Source of the DNA: Croceivirga radicis
Lineage (GTDB): Bacteria > Bacteroidota > Bacteroidia > Flavobacteriales > Flavobacteriaceae
Direction of reading: 5' to 3'
Assembly: GCF_002072105.2 (NCBI RefSeq)
Contig: NZ_MTBC01000002.1
Coordinates: forward strand, 310,001 to 374,000
DNA: 64,000 bases
Translations under genes and position numbers: made by a program
Part shown: positions 53,056 to 60,541 of the stretch, one piece after another
Layout of the letters: the number at the start of each line of letters is the position of its first letter
How positions within the stretch are numbered: the stretch's first letter is position 1
Notes under the pieces: model-generated
What the model saw: only the letters and a program-made list of their open reading frames with translations
Database searches by the model: none
Told to the model about the DNA's origin: nothing

Positions 53056-54285
53056 TTGAAATTAGCTTTAAGCGCTCCAGCAAATTCCTTACTGGATAAC
53101 GAAATTCAAATTACAGGGTCAAAGAGCGAAACGAATAGATTGCTGCTATTGCAGGCACTTTTTCCTAATCTAAAGATAGATAACGTATCCAATTCTGATG
53201 ATGCGGAAGTTATGCAAAAAGGATTGGCAATAGCCAACGGTACGGTAGATATTCATCATGCCGGTACTGCCATGCGTTTTTTAACTTCTTATTTTGCCAC
53301 GCAAGAAGGTAAAACAATTGTACTTACGGGTTCTAAACGTATGAAAGAACGTCCTATTAAAATTTTGGTAGAGGCGCTCAGGTCTCTTGGTGCAGCAATA
53401 GAATATGTAGAAGAAGAGGGCTATCCTCCATTAAAAATTACTGGAAAAAAACTAAAGCACAACAAAGTTAGTTTGCCGGCCAATATTAGTAGTCAATACA
53501 TTTCGTCCTTAATTCTGGTAGCGCCAAGTTTGCCAGACGGATTAGAAATTGAATTGGTTGGTAAAATCACCTCTGTGCCCTATATAAAAATGACCTTAGG
53601 GTTGTTAGATGAAATTGGTATCGTTGCTACTTTTAAGGATAATACCATAGAGGTAATGCCAAAAGATGAGGTTACCTCTAAAACCATGACGGTGGAATCT
53701 GATTGGAGTGCGGCAAGCTATTTTTATAGCATTGTGGCACTTGCGGAAATAGGTAGTAAAATTAAGTTGTCTAGTTATAAAGAACATTCCTTACAGGGCG
53801 ATAGCGTTCTAGCGTCCATTTACCAGCAATTTGGAGTAAGTACAACGTATTCCGAAAATTCAATATGGTTAGAAAAAAATGGAGAGCAGCTGGCGGATAG
53901 CGTTGAATTGGATTTATCCAATGCACCAGATATTGCCCAAACCATTGCGGTAACTTGTTACGGATTAGGAATGGGTTGTCATTTAACCGGCCTACACACT
54001 TTACCAATCAAAGAAACAGATCGTTTGGCTGCAATGAAAACCGAATTGGAAAAATTTGGTGCCACGGTATCTATTACAGAAGAAAGTTTAACGTTGGAAA
54101 GTAATAATCTAATTGGAAGCGGTGCGGCCGTAGATACCTACAATGATCACAGAATGGCAATGGCTTTTGCTCCTTTGGCCATGAAAACCAATTTCTTTGT
54201 TAACGATGCAGGTGTTGTATCCAAATCTTATCCGGATTTTTGGAAAGATATGGAGCTCGTTGGCTTTAAAGTAGCAACAGTTTAA
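53056..54285 (+). CDS. aroA: 5-enolpyruvylshikimate-3-phosphate synthase
   Basis: This 409-residue shikimate-pathway enzyme transfers enolpyruvate to shikimate-3-phosphate. Motifs GSKSETNRLLLLQALFPN, HAGTAMRFLTSYFA, SGSKRMKERPIKIL-type block and KETDRLAAMKTELEKFG, DTYNDHRMAMAFAPL are all present. The start is TTG (MKLALSAPANS); no in-frame ATG lies near. It is about 8 kb from the aromatic operon and has its own promoter, so it is not under the Phe attenuator. Confidence 0.94.
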   Translation: MKLALSAPANSLLDNEIQITGSKSETNRLLLLQALFPNLKIDNVSNSDDAEVMQKGLAIANGTVDIHHAGTAMRFLTSYFATQEGKTIVLTGSKRMKERPIKILVEALRSLGAAIEYVEEEGYPPLKITGKKLKHNKVSLPANISSQYISSLILVAPSLPDGLEIELVGKITSVPYIKMTLGLLDEIGIVATFKDNTIEVMPKDEVTSKTMTVESDWSAASYFYSIVALAEIGSKIKLSSYKEHSLQGDSVLASIYQQFGVSTTYSENSIWLEKNGEQLADSVELDLSNAPDIAQTIAVTCYGLGMGCHLTGLHTLPIKETDRLAAMKTELEKFGATVSITEESLTLESNNLIGSGAAVDTYNDHRMAMAFAPLAMKTNFFVNDAGVVSKSYPDFWKDMELVGFKVATV

Positions 54286-54362
54286 GGAATAATCCATAAT
54301 TTACTTGACAACCCCTTGTTGCAGATTGTATATTTGCCATCCTAAAAATTCAAAACGCCCAG

Positions 54363-55412
54363 ATGAAATTATCTAACTTCAATTTTGATCTTCCAAAAGA
54401 ATTATTGGCCGAGTACCCTGCAGAAAACAGGGACGAATCCAAATTAATGGTAATCCATAGAGATACCGGTAAAATAGAACACCGCATGTTCAAAGATATG
54501 ATTGAGTACTTTGATGAGGGCGATGTGATGGTATTGAACAATACCAAAGTTTTTCCGGCCAGATTATTTGGTAATAAAGAGAAAACAGGAGCAAGAATAG
54601 AGGTGTTTTTGTTAAGAGAACTTAACGAGGAGCAGCGTCTTTGGGATGTACTGGTTGATCCAGCAAGAAAAATACGTATAGGTAACAAATTGTATTTTGG
54701 AGACGATGAAAGTCTAGTTGCAGAAGTAATAGATAATACAACTTCTAGAGGTAGAACCCTTCGTTTTTTATATGACGGATCCTATACGGATTTTAGGAGA
54801 AAACTTAGAGAACTGGGAGAAACACCACTTCCTAAATATATTAAAAGAGAGGTTACTCCAGAAGATGAGGACCGTTACCAAACTATTTATGCCAAGCACG
54901 AAGGTGCAGTTGCGGCGCCAACTGCCGGTCTGCATTTTAGCAAGCACTTGTTAAAGCGTTTAGAAATTAAAGGTGTAGATTTTGCAGAGGTAACCTTACA
55001 CGTTGGTTTGGGTACGTTTAACCCTGTGGAGGTAGAAGACCTATCTAAGCATAAAATGGATAGTGAAGAATTGGTAATAGATGAAAAGGCTACTGAAATT
55101 GTAAATAATGCCAAGGCCAATAAAAAGAAGGTTTGTGCGGTTGGTACTACGGTTATGCGTGGTTTGGAGAGTGCGGTTTCTTCTGAAAGAACATTAAATA
55201 CGTTTGAAGGTTGGACCAATAAATTCATCTTTCCTCCTTATGATTTTAGCATTGCGGATTGTATGATTACTAATTTCCACTTGCCAAAATCTACTTTATT
55301 AATGATGATATCTGCCTTTATGGGGCACGATTTAATGAAGAAATCTTACAAGCAGGCCATTTTAGAAAACTACCGTTTCTATTCTTATGGCGATGCAATG
55401 TTGATTATCTAA
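54363..55412 (+). CDS. queA: tRNA preQ1(34) S-adenosylmethionine ribosyltransferase-isomerase
   Basis: This 349-residue enzyme adds the epoxyqueuosine cyclopentane from SAM to preQ1 in tRNA. The start [20 protein letters not shown], the block [17 protein letters not shown] and [30 protein letters not shown] and [17 protein letters not shown] are diagnostic. It stands 77 bases after aroA. It is another consumer of SAM in this region. Confidence 0.96.
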   Translation: MKLSNFNFDLPKELLAEYPAENRDESKLMVIHRDTGKIEHRMFKDMIEYFDEGDVMVLNNTKVFPARLFGNKEKTGARIEVFLLRELNEEQRLWDVLVDPARKIRIGNKLYFGDDESLVAEVIDNTTSRGRTLRFLYDGSYTDFRRKLRELGETPLPKYIKREVTPEDEDRYQTIYAKHEGAVAAPTAGLHFSKHLLKRLEIKGVDFAEVTLHVGLGTFNPVEVEDLSKHKMDSEELVIDEKATEIVNNAKANKKKVCAVGTTVMRGLESAVSSERTLNTFEGWTNKFIFPPYDFSIADCMITNFHLPKSTLLMMISAFMGHDLMKKSYKQAILENYRFYSYGDAMLII

Positions 55413-55482
55413 CTCAGAAACATTCATTTAATAATATATAATTCCTGTCTGGATGCATGTCTGGGCGGGAATTTTACTTTCT

Positions 55483-55490
55483 TACCTTTG
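55483..55490 (+). promoter_or_regulatory. Promoter -7 box for rlmN
   Basis: TACCTTTG matches TAnnTTTG and ends only five bases before the rlmN ATG, so the transcript may be leaderless or nearly so. Confidence 0.5.
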
Positions 55491-55495
55491 CACCA

Positions 55496-56533
55496 ATGGC
55501 AGATAAAAAGGACATAAGGGCATTAACAAAAGAGCAATTGCGTAATTTTTTTGTAGCCCAAGGCGATAAAGCTTTTAGAGGCAACCAGGTGTATGAGTGG
55601 CTCTGGAAAAAATCTGCACATTCTTTTGAAGGTATGACCAATATCTCTAAAGAAACTAGAGATATGCTCGAAGCCAATTTTACTATTAACAATATCCGTG
55701 TAGACCAAATGCAAAGGAGTACGGATGGTACCATTAAAAATGCAGTAAAGTTGCATGACGATTTGGTGGTGGAGTCCGTTTTAATCCCTACGGAAACCAG
55801 AACAACAGCTTGTGTTTCTAGTCAGGTTGGGTGCAGTTTAGACTGTCGGTTTTGTGCCACGGCACGGCTTAAACGTATGCGCAACTTAAATCCAGATGAG
55901 ATTTATGATCAAGTAGTGGCTATAGATAACCAAAGTAGGTTGTTCCATGATAGGCCTTTAAGCAATATAGTATTTATGGGGATGGGAGAACCCTTAATGA
56001 ACTATAATAATGTACTCAAGGCTATTGATATGATTACCTCAGAGGAAGGTTTGGGTATGTCTCCAAAGCGTATTACCGTTTCAACCTCCGGAGTGCCCAA
56101 GATGATTAAAAAAATGGCAGATGAAGAAGTGCGTTTTAAACTTGCGGTTTCCCTGCACTCCGCAATAGATGAGGTTAGAACCGCTATTATGCCATTTAAC
56201 AGCACCTTTCCACTAAAAGATTTACGAGAAGCGTTGGAGTATTGGTATGCCAAAACCAAGAATAGAATAACCTATGAGTACGTTGTGTGGCGGGGCATTA
56301 ACGATACTCAGAAAGACGTAGATGCCTTAGTTAAGTTCTGCAAATTTGCACCTTCCAAAGTAAATTTAATAGAATACAACCCCATAGATGATGGTGAATT
56401 TCAACAAGCTTCTGATGATGCTTTAAATAGATATATTACCACTTTAGAGAAAAACGGCATCACGGTTACAGTTAGGCGTTCTCGCGGAAAAGATATTGAT
56501 GCAGCATGTGGGCAGTTGGCAAATAAAAGTTAA
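55496..56533 (+). CDS. rlmN: Dual-specificity rRNA/tRNA adenine-C2 methyltransferase
   Basis: This 345-residue radical-SAM enzyme methylates C2 of A2503 in 23S rRNA and A37 in tRNA. The cluster cysteines are C113, C117 and C120 in CSLDCRFC, and the C-terminal catalytic Cys338 is in DAACGQLA. The rest (FMGMGEPLMNYNNVLKA, ISTSG-type block, LAVSLHSA) fits. The ATG at 55496 gives MADKKDIRALTKEQL; the upstream in-frame TTG at 55457 would put the promoter inside the gene. Confidence 0.95.
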   Translation: MADKKDIRALTKEQLRNFFVAQGDKAFRGNQVYEWLWKKSAHSFEGMTNISKETRDMLEANFTINNIRVDQMQRSTDGTIKNAVKLHDDLVVESVLIPTETRTTACVSSQVGCSLDCRFCATARLKRMRNLNPDEIYDQVVAIDNQSRLFHDRPLSNIVFMGMGEPLMNYNNVLKAIDMITSEEGLGMSPKRITVSTSGVPKMIKKMADEEVRFKLAVSLHSAIDEVRTAIMPFNSTFPLKDLREALEYWYAKTKNRITYEYVVWRGINDTQKDVDALVKFCKFAPSKVNLIEYNPIDDGEFQQASDDALNRYITTLEKNGITVTVRRSRGKDIDAACGQLANKS

Positions 56534-56655
56534 TTCTTAACGTTCATCTAAAGAAATGCAACAGCGGTCTTAATTCTAGCAAATGAGTGTGTTTGCCTTA
56601 GGCATTTTCCCTACATTTGACACCCAGAATAAAACGGAAAATTTTTTCAATTTAA

Positions 56656-57633
56656 TTGAAGGTAGCAGCGCAAATACGTGAACCCATAGAACAAGAAATG
56701 GCACTTTTTGAAAAAAAGTTCCATGAATCCATGTCTTCTAAAGTAGCGCTACTCAATAGAATTACCTACTACATTGTAAATAGAAAGGGCAAGCAAATGC
56801 GGCCTATGTTCGTGTTTTTAACCGCAAAGATGCTAAACAAAGGCGAGGTGGTAGAACGCACGTATACAGGTGCCTCTATCATTGAACTGATACACACGGC
56901 CAGTTTGGTACATGACGATGTGGTAGACGATAGCAACAAACGCCGTGGCTTCTTTTCTATAAACGCCTTATGGAAAAATAAGATTGCTGTTTTAGTGGGC
57001 GATTATCTATTTTCTAAAGGATTATTGGTTTCTTTGGAACGTGGCGATTATGATTTACTACAGATAATTTCAGAATCTGTACGTTCTATGAGTGAGGGTG
57101 AGTTGCTGCAGATAGAAAAGGCCCGTAAATTGGATATTACCGAGGAGGTTTATTACGAGATTATTCGTCAAAAAACAGCAACATTAATTGCTGCCTGTTG
57201 TAGTATGGGTGCGGCTTCGGTAAGGCCAGAATCTAAAGAGGTTGCTATATTTAAGCGGTTTGGTGAGTTGTGCGGTATGGCGTTTCAAATAAAAGACGAT
57301 TTGTTTGATTACGGTGAGGAACGCATCGGTAAACCAACAGGTATCGATATTAAAGAGCAAAAAATGACCTTGCCATTAATTTATGCGCTCAACCAAAGTT
57401 CAAAAGAAAAAAAACGCTGGTTAATCAATTCCATCAAAAATCATAATAAAAACAAGAAGCGCGTAAAAGAAGTCATTGCCTACGTAAAAGAGGCCGGCGG
57501 TCTGGAATATGCTATTACCAAGATGATGGAATTTAAAGATGAAGCGCTTGGCCTACTAAAAGAGTACCCGGATTCTCCCTATAAAGAGGCACTAACGCTA
57601 ATGGTTAATTACGTAGTGGAGCGAAAAAAATAA
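56656..57633 (+). CDS. Polyprenyl diphosphate synthase
   Basis: This 325-residue prenyltransferase lengthens isoprenoid chains for quinones or undecaprenyl-type lipids. The first Asp-rich motif is LVHDDVVDDS and the second FQIKDDLFDYGEE; GKQMRPMFVFLTAKM is the N-terminal binding block. Chain length cannot be fixed, but a long-chain quinone side chain is likely. The start is TTG (MKVAAQIREPIEQEMALFEKK); ATG 56698 would cut off residues that look conserved. Confidence 0.92.
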   Translation: MKVAAQIREPIEQEMALFEKKFHESMSSKVALLNRITYYIVNRKGKQMRPMFVFLTAKMLNKGEVVERTYTGASIIELIHTASLVHDDVVDDSNKRRGFFSINALWKNKIAVLVGDYLFSKGLLVSLERGDYDLLQIISESVRSMSEGELLQIEKARKLDITEEVYYEIIRQKTATLIAACCSMGAASVRPESKEVAIFKRFGELCGMAFQIKDDLFDYGEERIGKPTGIDIKEQKMTLPLIYALNQSSKEKKRWLINSIKNHNKNKKRVKEVIAYVKEAGGLEYAITKMMEFKDEALGLLKEYPDSPYKEALTLMVNYVVERKK

Positions 57634-57748
57634 CTACTTACCACTTTCTTTTTCAGATAGTTGCTAAAAATAGTTTTCTAGAATATAATTTTAGGCAACC
57701 CTTTTAAATGTTTCTACGTCTATAGTTATAGAAGACAATCTAAACACA

Positions 57749-58315
57749 TTGAAGATTATACCTTTTTATACTAACGAAAAGTTGCTCATAAAAAAGGCAC
57801 AAAAAGGAAATAGAGATGCCCAGCAGGCCATCTATGACCAATTTGCGCCTAAAATGTTGAGTGTGTGCAGACAATACATTAAAGATGCGCATTTTGCAGA
57901 AGATGTTATGGTAACTGCGTTTGTAAAGGTTTTTAAAGGATTGCAATCTTTTGAGTTTAAAGGAAGTTTTGAGGGCTGGGTTCGTAGAATTATGGTTAGG
58001 GAGAGCATAACCTATTTACGCAAAAAACAATTTGTAGTGTATGACGATGAGGTTTTTGAAAAACAACAACCTTCTTACCATTCCAGCACGGAACTAGATG
58101 TGGAATATGTACAACAATTGATTGATGCTTTGCCAGAGGGGTACAAGATGGTTTTTGTTTTGTATGCGGTAGAGGGGTACAAACATCAGGAGATTGCAGA
58201 ATTACTAGATATTACTGTTGGTACTTCTAAATCGCAATTATCTAAAGCTCGTAAACAATTACAAGAAAATCTTAAGCTGCAAAAAGAATTTGATAACAGA
58301 ACCATGCAGCAGTAA
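57749..58315 (+). CDS. ECF-type RNA polymerase sigma factor
   Basis: The 188-residue protein has sigma region 2 (QAIYDQFAPKMLSVCRQYIKDAHFAEDVMVTAFVKVFKGL, with the -10-binding helix) and region 4 (LPEGYKMVFVLYAVEGYKHQEIAELLDI, TSKSQLSKARKQL) of extracytoplasmic-function sigma factors. The start is TTG (MKIIPFYTNEKLL). It is followed 11 bases later by a single-pass membrane protein that is the best anti-sigma candidate, then by an outer-membrane protein, which is probably part of its regulon. Confidence 0.92.
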   Translation: MKIIPFYTNEKLLIKKAQKGNRDAQQAIYDQFAPKMLSVCRQYIKDAHFAEDVMVTAFVKVFKGLQSFEFKGSFEGWVRRIMVRESITYLRKKQFVVYDDEVFEKQQPSYHSSTELDVEYVQQLIDALPEGYKMVFVLYAVEGYKHQEIAELLDITVGTSKSQLSKARKQLQENLKLQKEFDNRTMQQ

Positions 58316-58326
58316 AAGAATTAGAA

Positions 58327-59061
58327 ATGAATAAGTTAGAAAAACATATCAAAAATACCTTGGAGCAACGAAAGCTGCAGCCCGCAGCTACCAGTTGGGA
58401 TAAAATCGCATCGCAATTAGATGCTCCCGCCAAGAAAAAACCACTGGCAATTTGGTGGGCTGTAGCAGCAACTGTTATGGTGGCGTTGGGCCTCTTTACG
58501 TATTTTAAGGTATCAAATGTGGAATTTGATAGTCCTACCCAACTTGTGGAAGTGGAGAAAAATTCCAACACGAATCAAAAAGGAGAGAAACAAGTTAAAA
58601 TTTCAACTACTAAAACCGATGGAGAGAGTACTGTTGTTGCACAAGAAACTAAAATACAAGCCAAGGGAGAAAAAGAAATAGTGATAAAGAAACAACAGTC
58701 TAATGTTGAACAAGTTATGCCGCCTAAAAAAGAAGAGTTGGCACAAGCAATACCGGTAAAAGACCAGCAGCTAGATAGTTTGGTTAACGGTAAGTTGGCA
58801 CAAGTATTGGCAAAGGTAACGGCTTTGGAAGCATCTCAGAACGCTAGTTTATTGGATTCTGAAATAGACTCATTACTGTTAAATGCCCAAAAAGAAATCT
58901 TACAAGAAAAAATACTGCGTCCAAATGGTAAGGTAGATGCCGTTGCTTTGTTGGCAGAAGTAGAAACGGAGCTGGACCAAAGCTTTAGGGATAAAGTTTT
59001 TGATAAATTAAAAGACGGCTTTTTTAAGGTACGTACGGCCGTTGCAGAACGCAATCAGTAA
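58327..59061 (+). CDS. Single-pass membrane protein, putative anti-sigma factor
   Basis: The 244 residues comprise a cytoplasmic N-terminal helix region of about 38 residues (KLEKHIKNTLEQRKLQPAATSWDKIASQL), one membrane segment (about 40-60) and a long hydrophilic, probably periplasmic C-terminus rich in Lys/Glu/Gln. I see no HExx zinc motif of ZAS anti-sigma factors. The assignment rests on gene order and topology, not on a recognised family. Confidence 0.65.
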   Translation: MNKLEKHIKNTLEQRKLQPAATSWDKIASQLDAPAKKKPLAIWWAVAATVMVALGLFTYFKVSNVEFDSPTQLVEVEKNSNTNQKGEKQVKISTTKTDGESTVVAQETKIQAKGEKEIVIKKQQSNVEQVMPPKKEELAQAIPVKDQQLDSLVNGKLAQVLAKVTALEASQNASLLDSEIDSLLLNAQKEILQEKILRPNGKVDAVALLAEVETELDQSFRDKVFDKLKDGFFKVRTAVAERNQ

Positions 59062-59144
59062 TTATTCATCAATCAATCATTGGTATTAGCTGCCCTCTTT
59101 AATTGAGAGGGTGGCCAAATACTGGTCTAAATCAACAAAAAATC

Positions 59145-60224
59145 ATGAAAAACAAAGTTGTTATTAGCATGTTTTTAGTTCTACTAGGAACATTGTTCAT
59201 CCATGCGCAAGAGGAACAAATACAAAAGGAAATTGAGAGATTAAAAACCTTAAAGACAGAAATAACCCAACAAGAAAAGCAGGCACTAAAGGAAGAGGTA
59301 GAAGCTATAAATGCTAAACTGGAAGCGAAGCTTATTACCAAAAAAGAAGCAGACGAGCTTAAAGCCGAAGCGGCTAAAAAAAGAGCGCTGAATATTGAAA
59401 ATAGAATTGCGATTATAGAAAATAAAATAGCGTTAATTGAGCGTAATAAAGGTAAAGTTTTAGAAGTAGACACACTTAATTACCTGAGGGCCATAGAAAT
59501 TGGTTTTGGTAATGAAGATGGCGACAATGGTAATTTATTTGGTATTAGAATCAATAATAATCCGCTCAGGTCAGAAACAAAATACGATCGCCGAACCTAT
59601 TCAGATTTTGTGATGGCCATTGGGTTTAATAATGCCATCATAGAAGGAGAGTCTTTTGTAGATACGCCTTATAAGATTGCGGGAAGTCGTTTTTTTGAAA
59701 TGGGTTGGCAATGGCGAACCAGGGTGTTTAAGCATAGTAATTGGTTGCGTTTTAATTACGGATTCTCTTTTCAGTTTAACGGCTTAAAACCAGAAAACAA
59801 TCAATATTTTGTAATGAACGAAAACCAGACCGAGTTACAAGAATTTGATGTTGAGCTAGATAAATCAAAATTAAGAATGGATAATTTGGTTTTTCCAATC
59901 CATTTTGAGGTGGGGCCTTCTAAAACCTATAAAACTGAGGAAAAAATTAGATACAGCCTACAAGATCAATTTAGGTTAGGATTTGGTGGCTATGGAGGTT
60001 TTAATATTGGTACGCGCCAAAAGTTAAAATATCAAATGGACGGTGATAAAATAAAGGATAAGCTAAAGCGAGATTACAATACAAGCAATTTAATATATGG
60101 TTTAAGTGCTTATGCGGGCGTAGATGGTATGTTGTTGTATGTTAAGTACGATTTAAATCCTATTTTTAAAGATGCCATTATTACGCAAAGAAATATATCC
60201 GTTGGCCTTCGGTTCGATTTGTAG
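59145..60224 (+). CDS. Outer-membrane beta-barrel protein with N-terminal coiled coil
   Basis: The 359-residue protein has a signal peptide (residues 1-21, ending FIHAQEE), a strongly charged coiled-coil (about 22-105, repeated Leu/Ile/Ala heptads with Lys/Glu), and a C-terminal aromatic-rich region with typical outer-membrane strands ending ISVGLRFDL. The coiled coil would lie in the periplasm. An upstream inverted repeat CCCTCT/AGAGGG (59094-59112) precedes the start. Probably a target or partner of the sigma/anti-sigma pair upstream; specific function unknown. Confidence 0.75.
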   Translation: MKNKVVISMFLVLLGTLFIHAQEEQIQKEIERLKTLKTEITQQEKQALKEEVEAINAKLEAKLITKKEADELKAEAAKKRALNIENRIAIIENKIALIERNKGKVLEVDTLNYLRAIEIGFGNEDGDNGNLFGIRINNNPLRSETKYDRRTYSDFVMAIGFNNAIIEGESFVDTPYKIAGSRFFEMGWQWRTRVFKHSNWLRFNYGFSFQFNGLKPENNQYFVMNENQTELQEFDVELDKSKLRMDNLVFPIHFEVGPSKTYKTEEKIRYSLQDQFRLGFGGYGGFNIGTRQKLKYQMDGDKIKDKLKRDYNTSNLIYGLSAYAGVDGMLLYVKYDLNPIFKDAIITQRNISVGLRFDL

Positions 60225-60226
60225 TG

Positions 60227-60472
60227 CTATTTCTGATTTATGACTTTAAGCATATCCGCAGAAAAGTCGTTCTTATAGTACACTCGTTTGCAATGGGAAC
60301 ATTCCGCATAGTGGTTTGTTCCTATTTTTGTTATGGGCAACCAAAATACATGTGCTAAGGTTTCTTGAGAATAAAGCGTTACCGTACCTTTTTGCGCACA
60401 ATGCCCACAAACCACGTTGGGCATTTTGTTGCTATTTTCTTTTCCTTTTTTGGTGCCGAAGAATAGAATCAT
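60227..60472 (-). CDS. Small zinc-ribbon-like protein
   Basis: The 81-residue cytosolic protein has two CXXC knuckles, VVCGHCAQKG (residues about 21-28) and AECSHCKRVYY (about 57-64), separated by 32 residues, as in treble-clef or zinc-ribbon proteins. A function cannot be assigned. It converges on the outer-membrane protein gene and is divergent from dnaG, with interlocked -7 boxes in between. Confidence 0.78.
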   Translation of the reverse strand: MILFFGTKKGKENSNKMPNVVCGHCAQKGTVTLYSQETLAHVFWLPITKIGTNHYAECSHCKRVYYKNDFSADMLKVINQK

Positions 60473-60483
60473 TACCGATTAAT

Positions 60484-60491
60484 TATCTTTG
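60484..60491 (+). promoter_or_regulatory. Promoter -7 box for dnaG
   Basis: TATCTTTG matches TAnnTTTG, 50 bases before the dnaG ATG. Confidence 0.45.
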
Positions 60492-60501
60492 AATACTGCT
60501 A

Positions 60502-60509
60502 CAAAGGTA
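60502..60509 (-). promoter_or_regulatory. Promoter -7 box for the zinc-ribbon gene
   Basis: CAAAGGTA reads TACCTTTG on the minus strand, 29 bases before the ATG at 60472. It is 10 bases from the oppositely oriented dnaG -7 box. Confidence 0.45.
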
Positions 60510-60541
60510 GTAATCTAACGCGCTAAATTTTTTCCTTTTAA

